DNA from: Sesamum alatum
Lineage: Eukaryota > Streptophyta > Magnoliopsida > Lamiales > Pedaliaceae
Reading direction: 5' to 3'
Assembly (NCBI GenBank): GCA_034509735.1
Contig: JACGWO010000001.1
Span: forward strand, 12,726,854 to 12,790,853
Length of the DNA: 64,000 bases
Shown here: one piece after another, positions 23,562 through 35,706 of the stretch
Position numbering within the stretch: the stretch's first letter is position 1
How the letters are laid out: every line of letters starts with the position of its first letter
Notes under the pieces: generated by a model
Database searches by the model: none
Told to the model about the DNA's origin: nothing
Seen by the model: only the letters and a program-made list of their open reading frames with translations
Made by a program: the position numbers and the translations under genes

Positions 23562-24437
23562 TTTTGGTCCATATTTTAGAAATAAAGGGTATGTAAGGAT
23601 GATTTATATAGAGACTCAATGTGTAAAACTTGGAATATAACATGAATTTAACCACACTAGGTCTAGGTATACATGCTGTACGCAAGTAAAACGAAATGCA
23701 CTACTCCACATGTTTCCTGTCAACGAGACAATTCAATTACATTACATGTACTTGGAGCCAATGCTTTAGTGCCATAGTCGAAGCAAGAAATAAATATATA
23801 TGTACAATTCGGATTCCTTAGATGTTTCTCTACTCAGAAGATCGTGATAATTAAATTTTTTTAATTGGATAATCATGATGAATTAAATTATGGTAATATA
23901 ATTAAGAATTGAAAAGGGTAGTAATTAAGATTTGATGATTTTGGAGAAGTCGCTTTTCATATGATTTGAATGGAAACAAAGATTGTAATAAAGTGGAGAT
24001 GAAATAACATTGAAGGTATGTTAGAAATTGGAATTAGTCCAAATGTACAAAGGGAAAGAGTACAAAGATGTTTGTTCCCATACATATTGATTTGAGGCAT
24101 TGAAAAATGGGGTGTGTCCTATCCAGCTCATCTATATGGGTCCATAATTAGACAACTCCTGTTTGTTTGCTAGCTTTGGACCCATCACTTGCCCTCCCTG
24201 TCCCCTCTTTTCCCTTTCTACAAATCATCATCATATATTTTTTTAAATTAATTTTATCATTCATTTCTTCTATGAAATAATAATGTTAATTACGTTCAGG
24301 TATTGAATTCGAGTCCCACCAGATTGTTGTTCATTCCTCGTGTTCTTTACACTCCATCATGATTTTGTGGTGTTTAATGTTTTATTTTTTTATTTATTTC
24401 TTCTTATAGTATAATTTTGTTGTTCTCAAATTACGAT
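23562..24437. other. Intergenic, nothing recognised except a SINE-like B box
   Basis: AT-rich intergenic DNA. GAATTCGAGTCCCACC at about 24306 resembles a pol III B box, as in a tRNA-derived SINE, but no A box was found in proper spacing. Confidence 0.3.
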
Positions 24438-24880
24438 CAATTAACAATAATATGTCGGAATTCTTTTTAGGAAAATGACTGTATCGATATTAAATAAATA
24501 ATTCTAGTAATAATTAAAATATATATACCACATTTTGACTGGATTCAAACTTGAAGTATCTAAAAAACATTAATAAATATGACTTATATCATTTACTACG
24601 TTCAAATATTAAAAGCTTGGTTAAATATATTAATAATTTCAAACTAAGTTGAATTAAAATAATCTTATTAACAATAATATGTCGGAATTCTTTTTAGGAA
24701 AATGATTGTATCAATGTTAAATAAATAATTCTAGTAATAAATTAAAATATATATACCACATTTTGACTGGATTCAAACTTGAAGTATCTAAAAACATTAA
24801 TAAATATGATTTATACCATTTACTATGTTATTAAAAAGTTGATTAAATATATTAATAACTTCAAACTAAGTTGTATATTT
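24438..24880 (+). repeat. Recent ~229-bp tandem duplication
   Basis: ACAATAATATGTCGGAATTC starts both copies (24444 and 24671). They stay nearly identical for about 220 bases with a few substitutions and short indels. Low divergence implies a recent local duplication. Confidence 0.85.
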
Positions 24881-25100
24881 AAAGAAAATAATTAACAAGA
24901 AAATATTACAATGTAAATATACACCCACATTTATAACTTCTTTGTTGCTAAACTCAACCTTACTACTTAAACGAGTTATCATTGGTAAAATATTTAAAAT
25001 ATTAGGATCACAATTAAATAATTATATTTTCCTAAGAATTGTTAATTTAGCTAAGTTCTACCCTTTTATTAATGTAAAAATAATAACGGTAATAATGCGA
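24881..25100. other. AT-rich spacer
   Basis: No feature recognised; leads into the hexamer repeat. Confidence 0.4.
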
Positions 25101-25152
25101 ATTGAAATTGAAATTGAAATTGGAATTGGAATTGGAATTGGAATTGGAATTG
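25101..25152 (+). repeat. (ATTGAA)n/(ATTGGA)n hexanucleotide microsatellite
   Basis: About three ATTGAA units pass into five ATTGGA units, a clean switch between two variants. The long frames over it on both strands (Ile-Gly or Asn-Ser repeats) are artefacts of the repeat. Confidence 0.9.
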
Positions 25153-26169
25153 ATACACATCATGTGAGCACATGATGGAATTAAGTGATTTGTTGGGATA
25201 TCCCAATTCAATAAATAATGGGGATTCAATGGTGTGACTTCCATTAAAGGAAAGATAGGCTGGCACCTGCACCCTGCGCCACGTGGGGAGTAGTTTCGAC
25301 GGTGGGGGCCCACTCTCCTCTGTGATGATCATAAATGCCTCCTCACCTTACTTCTTTGTCATGTATAGCCAAGTACGCCGTACGATTTTCTTGTGTACCT
25401 TCGCCGCACCCAATAAATAATTACGTCAGTGTCAATTTGGGCCTTGCCGTCCACACTCAATTTTTCATTTTCCCAACAATTATATATTTCAAATAAAGAT
25501 TAATAATAAAAAAATAAATTATGGAATTTTCTGGGAAGAGTCATGTTATCAAAGTAAAATAAATGCATCGCAAATATTCGTTCAAAGGAGTTTTGGGCCT
25601 ATGTATTCTCATAAGTGGCCCATGTTCAGATACCAATACTCTCATGGCCGGTCTTCTTTAGGAATGGGCGCATATTCAGTAAGTATCTTGTAGCCTAAAA
25701 GCCCAAATGGAGGTTGGGCCTCCAATATTATGCAACTCAATGAGGTCAAGGGTCCTTGTCAGTTCGTCATTTTTTTTTCTTTTCTTTTTTTTATAAGATC
25801 CATCAGAGAAAAATATTCTTGAAAATTTTTATTTTGTATCATCCAAAATCAGAGCACAATTGATGTTTGTGCAAAATATGTCAGTTATTTTTACGTAGGT
25901 TGAGAAGGATATTTTAGTAAAAATGTATCAGCGCAAAATAAAAGGCCTTTGATATTAAATTAATAGTGATGTCCCAAATTTCTTCATGAAACTCCAAGCT
26001 CAAGCCCATTCTCGAAGCAGTCTAGCTGGGCTACCAGCAGGGAAGGTAAAAACTCTTAATCTTACTTGTTGATTTCACTTAACTGACAGGCCCAATAAAC
26101 GAGCACGTGTTCCAGCCAGACACGTCATCGTACAATTGAATTAGCACATCCTATGATTTGCCAACACAT
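25153..26169. other. Unique GC-richer island, possible regulatory remnant
   Basis: 25240-25440 is less AT-rich and non-repetitive and contains a G-box core in GCCACGTGGGG (25278-25288). No coding frame there matches a family. It could be a promoter remnant, but no gene lies beside it. 25740-25800 is T-rich. The rest is unremarkable. Confidence 0.35.
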
Positions 26170-26700
26170 TAACACACATTATACTCAAAGATCTCGATCA
26201 GATTCATAGGGATGAGAATGAAATTAGCTGATAATCTAGTAATAGCTTTCCGAAAAAATAGGCAATCTGACAAAACTCGGTCAAATAGGAATATCTGTAT
26301 CAATACCTATCCAAATTCCAAATGGATTGTTCTAGAGATAGTCAAGTCAAAAAGCTTATCAGTGGTATACGGCACTCAGCAACTAACTCCCGATTTTGGC
26401 TTCATTAACTATTATAAATTGACCCTTTGTGCGGTCATAGGGATCAAGCTTTAGTAATATTTATTCAACGTTCTCTTTTGGCAATTATACATTCCCACAC
26501 ACGTTTTTACCATTTGTTAGCTAGTTTTAGTTCAAATCTATACAAATTCTTCACTCGCATTCACCATTTTTGTACGATACACCATTATTCTTACTTTATT
26601 TCAAGTTTCTTTTCATTTTGCACTTTACTAACTTAAGCATCAAAGTACTAACGTTTTCTTGCAGGTTAATCCCCCCAAACCGTAGGATTTACATAAAGAT
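26170..26700 (+). mobile_element. Possible degraded LTR fragment
   Basis: Text in the order ATTATAAATTGACCC (26410-26425, TATA-like), then a CA/TC-rich stretch, and ACGTTTTCTTGCAGGTTAAT with CCCCCC (26650-26675) resembles the R-U5 part of a plant LTR. No paired LTR or target duplication was found. The frames at 26212-26454, 26427-26636 and 26570-26809 are not supported as genes. Confidence 0.3.
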
Positions 26701-27345
26701 CCTTCAAAATTTTGCAGTGCCTCAGAACCTAGGTACGCATCAAATAGTATACGATAATGACTCTTCATTGTTTGTCGATTGTTTTGTGAATTTTATGTTT
26801 TTTAAATAAAATATAAGTATCATCTGTTTCTAAAAAACTCGAAAAAAAAAAAAACATAAAAACTAGAGATTTTTGTGTTTAAATTTTCACCAATAATCTC
26901 GAATATTAATTTGTTTATATAATAGTGATTGTTTAAAATTGATATTTCTATAAATTGTTGACTGTTGATTGATAATTCAATGTTACTTGATTGATTTACT
27001 AAAACAAAAAAGGATTTCCTCAAAGACCAGATTTTGTTGATTGACTTGGCACTAAATTTTCATTCCACCTAATCACGTTTTTGTTTCTTGAGTCTCTTAA
27101 AGTTGCGTAATAGTGTGTTTGTGTAGAATAGGTGATGGATATGGTTGTCTAACATTTGATCAAATATCCCTAAAGCACTTCAATGTAAATCCCACACGAA
27201 ACCTTCATAACTTTTTGCTCTACTTCTTTTGACGATGAAAACCTCTTGATTCCAAACCCCAATTTATTCAAATTTTGATTCATTCCTTGGGACTTTATAA
27301 GTAATGCACCTTGCATTGAGAGTTTTATTTAAAAAATATGCGTGA
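26701..27345. other. AT-rich spacer
   Basis: No gene or element boundary recognised. Confidence 0.4.
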
Positions 27346-27522
27346 TGTAGCAAGCATCCCATATCGTTGCAGACGAAGAGTTTGAGTGGCTTATAAGCCC
27401 CAATTGTCTCCTCTCCCTAGCGAGGCGCAATTTCTCAGGAGAAAAAAGACAATCGTAAGGCTCATACTTACCAAAACGAACAATACCTGCGCAACGGGGC
27501 ATCGATCAAGTCGCAAAGTACA
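27346..27522 (+). mobile_element. Solo LTR of the TRIM family (about 177 bp)
   Basis: Begins TGTAGCAAGCATCCCATAT. It carries the family blocks GTTGCAGACGAAGAG, GGCTTATAAGCCCCAAT and GGGGCATCGATCAAGTCGCA, and ends in ACA at 27522. These blocks recur in the same order in the LTRs at 35707-36104 and 58172-58594. No internal domain or second LTR follows, and no target duplication is visible. Confidence 0.6.
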
Positions 27523-28832
27523 CCATTCAAGGTGGATATTTGTAGTGCTTAAATTAGCTTTGAGCTACAATGGCTTAGAGAACAGCAGAAAAATCTATGT
27601 TCTATGTTGAATGGAAGGATTTGATATAAAAATATTCAAGTGATACGTCGAAATGAAGTGCAATTCATTACACATGCGACGAGTTTGAAATATTTCGCAA
27701 CATAAAATACTTATCCAGACAATTTAGTCAATCTGTAATTAAAATCTTTGAATTGTTTCTTTAAATTTTTCATCTATCGATCCAAACACAACTAACATAT
27801 CTTGTGAAGATCAAAGTAGAGAAAATGAAAGAAGGAGAGGGGAGGAAGAGTGATGAGGGCATGTGGATTGTGGTGCCTGAAGAGAATGATGCATGGGGGA
27901 CCATGAATGGGGAGTTTGCATGTCATGATGATGGAGTTGGTCTCAATCACTCTCACACACATTAACATGCAATCTTTAAATACATATATACATACATGTA
28001 CTGATGTATGTATGTGGGTTGTTATGTTGTTAATGGTGATGGGTAGCTTGTCTCTTATCCCATAGGTCTATTTGAAGGAGTCCTTTGTCCTTGGGATGAT
28101 GGTATTGTGTGATGAGTAAGGACAGCATAAAGGGTTTTGTCAATAATTGAAAACAAAAGCTCTTGGTCCTCTATACTATATCATCATGGCTCCACCAACC
28201 CTATATATATAATGGATGGATGAAGTGGATGGATGGATGATCCATCAATTTTCTTCATTATATATATTCTAATATTATATTATATTATATATACCCAAAA
28301 GAAATATGTCCACATATCTAGAACAACCCATATTTCTAATATATGGATAACTATATATAGATAATTATCGCAAAATTTCATTAATCTTGGACATCTTTAG
28401 CAACTACAAAAGAATATTCTTTTTTATTCACTTAATGAAAATTTAGAAGCAATATTTCAGATTATTTTGTGCCGCATATGAATTGTGACAATCTCTGTAG
28501 ACATCTAGTAAAAACCGGTCGTATAGACCTTGTATAAAGGTTTAATTTTAATATATAATAATATAGTTTAGAATAATGTTGAAATCGCTCGCTCGTTGTA
28601 CAATAGTTGTGAGAATACTGACGGGGGTTAAATTAAATGGATAACAACTTATAATCCTAATGACAATCAAAGGTTAGAAATTTATTAAAGACATCACCTT
28701 GCAAAAATACTCTTCGAATCATATTTTTATAAATGACCAAAAAAATAAATATGTAGTCTTTTTTAATATTATGTTAATATATAGTATATTTTTCAAAAAG
28801 ATCACATCGTAAATAGATAAACAACTTTATTA
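27523..28832. other. Intergenic region with an unassigned 45-codon frame
   Basis: A short plus frame at 27829-27966 (starting MKEGEGRKSDEGMW) sits in a less AT-rich, non-repetitive island (27790-28170). I recognise no family, and it may be non-coding. (GGAT)n-like repeats occur at 28213-28240. The rest is AT-rich. Confidence 0.3.
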
Positions 28833-29106
28833 GGAATAATTACATTTACACCCCCTGACTTATAGTTTATTTACACAAATATTCCTGTTTTTTACATAAT
28901 TATAGAAATCATCCTTAATAGCCAAAAAAATGGGTAGTTTGTGTAATAATGTCAATATTTTTGAGAGTGTAAATATAATTTTTTTAAAAATAGGATGGTT
29001 TGTAAAAATGATGCTTACATTCTAGTGGGTGTATGTATAATTATTCAAAAAATAAGGGTAATTTGTATAAATAGATCATAAATTAGGGGTGTAAATATAA
29101 TTATCC
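28833..29106. mobile_element. Mutator-type MITE (274 bp)
   Basis: Left end GGAATAATTACATTTACACC and right end complementary to GGATAATTATATTTACACC form clear terminal inverted repeats. The flanking TTTATTA phrase is present on both sides but is not a clean 9-bp duplication. Confidence 0.65.
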
Positions 29107-29161
29107 TTTTTTATTAAAGTAAAAAAAACATTTTGGGGGTGGGGGGGGTGTTTTTTTTTTT

Positions 29162-31067
29162 GATGTGGTAATTCAATTCATTAAAATTGGTAGTGTTCAA
29201 GGGATGAATATTCCCTTGTCACAAGACAAAATGTTTTACCGGGAACATAGGGGGGGGAATTGGACCATCCCAGTTAGCACCTTGGGCCCATTTGGCCACT
29301 CCATGTGCAAGCTCATTACATACTCTAAGGGATTTTTCCTAAAATTCCATTTTGGCCACTTCTCCCATGGAGTCTTTTAATGAAATTTTGTGTCCAAATC
29401 GGCCATCCGTTAGTCTCTTCGCCAGTCTGTCTTGATCCAGTTCAGTGCTACCTGTGAAATCTGATTCAAAAATGACTTGTTGAAATTTTTGGCATTTGAG
29501 TATTCCACTGCCAGCTTCACGCTCTGAGTTCGGCAAGGTTTAGCATCGTAGACAAAATTTCCGCTGCTTGGGCATAGAGGAGGAATCCCTGATGATCTTC
29601 GATCACAAAAGCGACAGTGATTGGTCTTCCTTGAACGCTGCATCTGTATTGATTTTGACCATCAATGGTGGCGGGCTCCACTCACAATGCAAAAGTTGTT
29701 TGGGCTGCTTTTTCCGCTTAGCATTGAGGAACTCCATTGACGTCTGTCGATAAAATTTGCAATGGTAGGCAGCGGTCTTGTGGTTTCTTCCAAACACTCT
29801 TTCGTTGCTGCGGCGCGCTTCCAGATCAATGTCCCAGAGTCACAGCCCAAAAGTATGAATTCTTGTTTTGGGTGGGACGATCAGGAAACTGGTTGGATCC
29901 GGGGTTCGAAATCTGCAGTTAGAACCAATCTCTACCACGACAAGTGAGCCAATGATTCATTCTCACTTGCAATTTTAGAGATTAGCAAACCTGTTCCGCG
30001 ACAGGGCATTTCAAGGAAGAGATGGTGTGTGGTTTCAACCTGAAAACAGCAAAACGGACATTCAATCATCTATGTTATTTAGTCAAAGATTTGACCAAGC
30101 TTACCTCTCGATCGGGAGGAAACGTCAAAAAGATCTCTACCAGATGAAAACTTTGAGTTGCGTTGTGAATATCAAGATCCCAGATTCTCTTTCCCACAAA
30201 TTTTCGTTTGTTTGATCCACTGAAACATCATGTTCTTGAATTGCTTTGAACGCCGCCTTGGATAGAAATTTTCCTGACTTGGAGGGAGCCCAGTATGCAT
30301 GAGGAGGTTCCAGATTTCCTGGAATTTTGTATTTTGTAAAGATCTCTCGATCGTTTCAAGGCATTGAACAATTGTGTGATGAGAGATCTGCTCTCTCCTA
30401 CTTGATTTGTTTTCGGTATCAATAAGTTCCCGGACATATCTGAATTCTTGCTGGCCTGTTTTTGGGGACAGTCGGAGAGGGTTGAAATTTGAGGAATTGA
30501 GGGGATCCCAGGGGTCTTCCCAAATAAACGCCACTGCACAATTGTTGAGATTGGAAAGCACGCTCCCATCTTGATAATTTTGGCGCACTTAACTGTATCT
30601 TGCCAGATCACATGTATGCTTCCTGCTAACACTGCAAATTAGAACACAGGACACTATCATTTCAGATATTTCGCTGCGCACAAATTCTACACCATAGTTT
30701 TTCTGAATTCTGGAAAATACTCCAAGATATTTTGGACATTAAAGCTTTGTTTGAAATCAGAAAATTTCGGATTCCAAGTCCTCCTCTTACTCTTCGGCAT
30801 GCAAATCGAGTGCCATGATTTTAATGCCAAGAAATGTTCATTGCTATCATCCATCTTTGTTTTCCCACCAAAACTTTCGTATCCTGTGGCATCAACTCTT
30901 CCGCATAAGATTTTGGGATGAGGAAAGTTGACATATTGGGTAGACTGGCATTGATTGACAGCAACATTTTTAATGAGGACCAGTCTCCCTGCCTTCGAGA
31001 GAGTGTGTTGGCTTTCCAGCTGGACATTCTGTTCTTTCAATTTCTCCACCAGTTTCATTGAAGGCAT
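29162..31067 (-). pseudogene. LINE ORF2, thumb, zinc-binding (zf-RVT) and RNase H remnants
   Basis: 31067-30687 holds LVEKLKEQNVQLESQ with SKAGRLVLIKNV, then CMPKSKRRTWNPKFSDFK; these are the blocks downstream of the polymerase palm in plant LINEs. 30632-30172 corresponds to the zf-RVT region in shifted frames. 29800-29603 has PPPLMVKINTDAAF, the start of an RNase H domain with its first acidic residue. At about 29290-29330 a minus frame gives NELAHGVAKWA, the usual C-terminal RNase H motif. The ORF ends about 60 bases before the poly(A). Confidence 0.7.
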
Positions 31068-31084
31068 GGCTCCTAGATGTTGGT

Positions 31085-32620
31085 TTACAAAAGGGGAAGT
31101 CCCAATGTTGATGTTATGGCTTGCATTCTGTCATTTGGAGCCGTGTTGAGTATGTCTCTTTTCCTGTCTATTGGACACATTTGGACTGAAGGTGCACCAT
31201 GGATTTTCGATTGTTTGCAAATCTGGCTCGACCAGCAACCAAAGGTGTCTAGGCATTTACGGACTGTTTGAGCAATCTTTGTGCCTCGGCCCTGCAGAAA
31301 ATTGTAAGAATCATTCAGCATAAAGAAGGTGGGATATTGGGGGAGCATTCCCTACAAACTTTATACTCCCTAAATTCCCAGCTTCTTTCCTCTTTCAAAA
31401 TAAGCCGAGAAAGGATTTCAGCGTAAACGATGAAGAGATAAGGGGAAAGTGGAATCTCCCTGTCTAATTCCTTCTTGGATTTGTTTGAAGTAGCAAAGGG
31501 AGCACCATATTAACAAGCACGGAAAAACTTCGACGTGTGAGATGCATTGCTTTAACCCTGTCAATGAAATCCTTACAAATACCAAATTTGTCCAAAATGT
31601 CTGCACAAAGAGGGCCCATTCGACTCTTCATTATGCTTTGGTAAGATCAATTTTAATAGCCATGAAACCTTTCTTCCCCTTTTTCTATGAATATAATGCA
31701 TATTCGTGGGAAATAATAGAATTTTCATTAATAGTACGTTCCGGTTACGAAAGCCATTTGGAAAGGGAAACGATCTTGGGCAGAAGTGGTTTCATTCTGT
31801 TGGCTAATATCTTGGATATAACTTTGTATGTGGTATTACAAAGGCTAATTCGGATCATTTCGATATTGCTCGACAGTGGGCTGCTTCTGCAGACTTTTTG
31901 GAATAAGGGTGATAAAGGTGTGGTTTAAAGCTGAAGGAAACTGTCCAGTGATAAAGAAATGTCTAAACAGCAGCAGTAGTATGATTCACCAACAATATGC
32001 CAAAAAGTGTTTAAAAAAACTAGGTGGGAATCCGTACAGGGCCCGGCTTTTTTAATTGTGCCATGTTAAAAAATGACTCCTTTTATCTCATCCGGGGAAG
32101 GTAAATCACATATAACAGTATTATCATTTTCAGTGATAGCACAAGTCAAAAGATTGCTGCATTGTTCAGGGAATTCATAGGGGCAGATAGGGAAGTCCGT
32201 TTGGAACAAACATTGGAAAAAAATCAGTGAACCTCCCTATCAGCTCCCAATCAGTGACAATCATACCTGCTCGCGTTCGGATGGATGAATAAAGTTGGCC
32301 CGGTTGAGTATTGCAGTTAGAATGGAAGAATTTGGTGTTGGCATCCTTCCTTCGAGCCATGTTTGCTTTGCCTTCTGTCTCCAGCAGGTGTCCATTCGCC
32401 TTGAACTGTTCATCAAGTTCACCTTGAAGTTGTTCTTCCAACGCAATGAGTCGACAGTTTGTTGTTCTTTTTTGGATTTCCTCAATTTTCCCTTTGATAA
32501 ATAATATCTTGTCATGGCACCATCCAAAAGTCTTCTTGTATCCATTTCCTGAGTTCCGTCTGAGCATTTTAACCTGTTATGGAGACACAAAATAGGGTTT
32601 CCAACAAATTCGTCAGCCAT
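31085..32620 (-). pseudogene. LINE ORF2, reverse transcriptase region remnant
   Basis: 32620-32175 reads as the linker before the polymerase (KANMARRKDANTKFFHSN is the equivalent of the usual GDxNTKFFH box). At 31606-31418 the block EGIRQGDSTFPLSLH matches the conserved G-I/L-RQGDP-SP box. The YADD-type active site was not found in an open frame. Several frameshifts separate the pieces. Confidence 0.7.
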
Positions 32621-32711
32621 GTATCAGCAATTAAAACTTCACATGAATAGTCCTACACCACATTTCTTCAAAGTAGAAAGGCCTCGGTTTTTTTGTCAAT
32701 GTGGGTGTGTA

Positions 32712-33405
32712 TCAAGGAGAAGTGGGCAAGTGGTCAGACGCTATAAGCTGGGAGGTGGAGTATGAAAGCACAGGGGTAGAGTAAGCACACTCAGAATTTG
32801 CAACTCCCCTATCAAGTCTAGACCGAATGTTAGCTTTACCAGGTTGTTTGTTTGTCCAGGTAAAGGTATTTCCAGAAAATCCCAAGTCTATAAGATTACA
32901 ATTGTCAAGTTCATTACTCAGTGAGTTTCTAGAGCTAGACGCAAAAGGCTTTCCTCCTTTTTTCTCATCTTGAGAGATGATAGCATTGAAATCTCCCATC
33001 CACAACCATGGTCCATCAAAAGCAGAATGAGTATCAGTAAGAGTTTGCCAAAACAGAGGTTTCAAAACAGAGACAGAAGGGCAGTGGATTCCTGTGAATT
33101 GCCAAGGTTGGGAATCCGCTTAAGACAGACAAGAGCATTTATCATCCACTGATTTATCCACAATAATATTTACATCAAGACTGGGGGACCAAGCAAGACA
33201 TAGGCCCCAGCTTTATTTAAAGCGGGAACAAAATGAAAGGAAAGCAGATTAGAGGAACGAAATAGGGCAGAAAATCTTATCGGTGTATTGAGTTTTCACT
33301 TCGCACAAGAAAAACGATGTCAGGTCTGTGTGTATAAATGTCCCGTAGCATTCTCCTTGCCGCCGGCCGGGCCAACCCACGGCAATTCCACGAAAGGATC
33401 TTCAT
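32712..33405 (-). pseudogene. LINE ORF2, apurinic-type endonuclease domain remnant
   Basis: An ATG at 33405 opens MKILSWNCRGLARPAAR, the usual start of plant LINE ORF2, followed by RPDIVFLVRSE. After a frame break, 33065-32712 contains the hallmark GDFNAIISQDEKKGG, then NTFTWTN, SRLDRGVAN and an ASDH motif near its end. These are the conserved motifs of the EEP endonuclease that nicks target DNA for target-primed reverse transcription. Confidence 0.8.
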
Positions 33406-35136
33406 CGTTGGTTACTCCCGTAGCCCCTCTGGGCCCTCGAAGAAGTCATTGATAATCACTGTGTTCTTCAATTTTCCATTGTTCACCAGTTTGCCATTCT
33501 TTTTTCCAGTCACAGCCAGTTGCTCTTTTTGGAGTTTGTGCATACTTCTCGCTTTCTCTTTCATCCTCATTACTCTTCTTTCCTTTTGAATTGTTGTTTT
33601 TTCTTCCACAATCTCCAGGTGGCACCTAGAAGCACTGCCATATGAGTCGGAGTTCAGAGGCCAAGGGAAGGAGGTCAGAGTTGTGGAATTTTCGATACCA
33701 GGAGATGGTTGCCAGGAATGTGCATATTCAGGGATTTTGGGTCTCTTGGCTAGCTGGAAATTTTCCAGGGGAGTTAGAGGTGCTCTTTTGGTGGGCATGG
33801 TGGGCTGTAGGCTTTTAGTGCTATTTTCCACTAGTGGATTAAGCTTGGTGGGGTCATTGGTGGGTTGGGCCAAAGAGAGGACTTTTCCATGTTTTGGTTT
33901 TTTGGTAGTAGGGTACGGGTTCAGGGTCTGATGTGGGTTCAAACATTGTTTGATTAAGGGGAATTTTATCAGGTATGTTGGGCTATCTCCCTTTGTTGGG
34001 CCTTGTTTGTTGTCTGGCCCATGAGTTCTAGGGTTTGGAATAGCGGGATATTTGGCTGGGGTGCATAGGGGATTATGTGATTGTCTTGTTGGCTGTGCAG
34101 ATTTGGGAGCAGATTTGGTGGTTGGGGTTGCTCAGAGGTATTAAAATTTATCGCTAAAAGGGGAGGATTGTCATTATCTGTCATTGTAGTGTCTGCAGCA
34201 AACTTTCCCAAATTGTTGGCGTAACTTTCCTCGGGTATTGTGCAAGAGGGATTTGCGGTTTGGGGTTGGTCATGGATTCGCCGGAATTGGATTGGGTTCT
34301 AGCCGGCGATTGTGGATTTCCTTGGTCGCGCGTTTGTTTGGTTTTGTAGTCTGCGATAAAAGGGTTTCTGATTTGGCTATTTTCAGCTTTTAGCCAAGGG
34401 CCAAATTTGTAGGTAGGGTCGGTGGTATTTGGGTTCAAAAATTTATCAGGGCAAGAATTAAGTTTATGGCCAAGAACTCCACACACATGCAGAAATCTCC
34501 AGGCGTTCATACCTGAGTTCAATGACGATTTTCCTTTTGTCAGAGCACTGGAAGACAAAATGGTCTTTGAGGGTGCATCCACAGCAACTTCCACTCTGAT
34601 TCTGAGGGATTTTTTCCAGCGTTGACTCTCATTAACCAGATCTGTGTCGATGTATTTCCCAATTGAATTTCCAATTTTTTCCGCTGTGCCTCTGTTCATG
34701 TGGATAACTGGCAGACCACTTGCTTGAGCCCAAATATGGATGTTGGATAGATCGACTTCTTCGAGTGCTTCCGTCGGGAGCCACGGTTTTGCCACGACGA
34801 GATTTCCACGGAAGGGCCATGGGCTTTGCCTCCAAATACGCCGTCGGTCGTTTTCATTTTCCAGGAGGAACACTAAGGTATTTTGGCCAAGGGTGTTAAT
34901 GTGGGTTTTGGGCGGAATATTCCAAGCCTTTGTGAGGGTGGATTTGACAGCGTTGGTGTTGAGGGGTCTATCAGAAAGGATTTTGCAATTATGGGGAAAA
35001 GGCTGTTTAAGTTTGGTTCATCAATTTGGGGAGTATCTTCTTGAGGGAATTCAAGCTGGGTGGTTTTAGTTATGAGGGAATTGACTGTGTCAGTTTCCTC
35101 CATTAATGGAGGTGGAATGATGTGAGGATGGGACAT
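33406..35136 (-). pseudogene. LINE ORF1 (gag-like, DUF4283 plus zinc knuckle) remnant
   Basis: From an ATG at 35136 (MSHPHIIPPPLMEE...). The middle part (34873-34181) reads as the DUF4283-type RNA-binding region typical of plant LINE ORF1: RRIWRQSPWPFRGNLVVAK, VIHMNRGTAEKIGNSIG, RIRVEVAV. It is followed by a zinc knuckle with spacing of the CCHC type, VCGVLGHKLNSC, in which the first Cys is missing. The C-terminal part (33942-33412) is low-complexity and basic (KERRVMRMKEKARSMHK). The three pieces lie in different frames. It would bind element RNA in the retrotransposition particle; here it is broken. Confidence 0.75.
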
Positions 35137-35156
35137 GAAATAATAGAGATGTAACA

Positions 35157-35706
35157 GGGGTGGGTGGGGGAGGAATTAGATAGAGGAAAATGCAATAAAA
35201 GGAACAGTGAGATGAAGATGAAACTCAGCAGTTGGGGATGGGAGACTAACAATGTCCAGCTCTCAATCTGCAGAAGTTGAAGGACGGAGATATGATGAAG
35301 TAATTAAAGAGTCCATGCATGCATGATGCATATACTACTACAGATATTACAGGCTGGGATTGGGACCCAACTCAGTTGACCAACTACACACAAAATCCAG
35401 GCCGCACATCTCCATCAATCAAAAGCATTCACCACAAGTCCGTGATCTACTTTAACATTGCCCACCAACATTAGTTAGAAAATTCTAGCCCAATTCATTT
35501 AGGGGTACGATGAATTTAATCACATAATTATATTATTAATTTAATTATATCGTCATATTTTATTTGAATTTATAATGTCACCGGACTTGTGGTTATATAT
35601 ACGCTGGAGGGAATACCCTTAATTATGTATAGAGTAGGGGCAAGAATACCATAGTTTACAAATAATTGTCTTCCTAATTTTAATCAACAGATAGATCTAA
35701 TTATAA
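35157..35706. other. Spacer between LINE and TRIM
   Basis: May contain residual LINE 5' sequence up to about 35290. The rest is AT-rich with no gene. Confidence 0.35.

Larger units (their letters stand above)
29151..35156 (-). mobile_element. Decayed L1-type LINE, about 6 kb
   Basis: The minus strand carries, in order, an ORF1 region, an endonuclease, a reverse transcriptase, a zinc-binding region and an RNase H region, then a 3' poly(A) (poly-T on plus, 29151-29161). Stops and frameshifts occur throughout, so it is inactive. The 3' end is secure. The 5' end is not: a G-rich phrase at 35157-35173 (GGGGTGGGTGGGGGAGG) resembles one just outside the poly-T (29135-29150), a possible target duplication that would put the 5' edge near 35156, but such G runs could match by chance. 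RNase H at the ORF2 C-terminus is known in a subset of plant L1 lineages. Confidence 0.88.

Noticed and set aside
25047..25332. Three frames with Ile-Gly or Asn-Ser repeats
   Set aside because: Produced by the hexanucleotide microsatellite at 25101-25152.
31542..31928. 128-codon plus-strand frame
   Set aside because: It is the complement of the LINE reverse transcriptase region, which has recognisable motifs on the minus strand.
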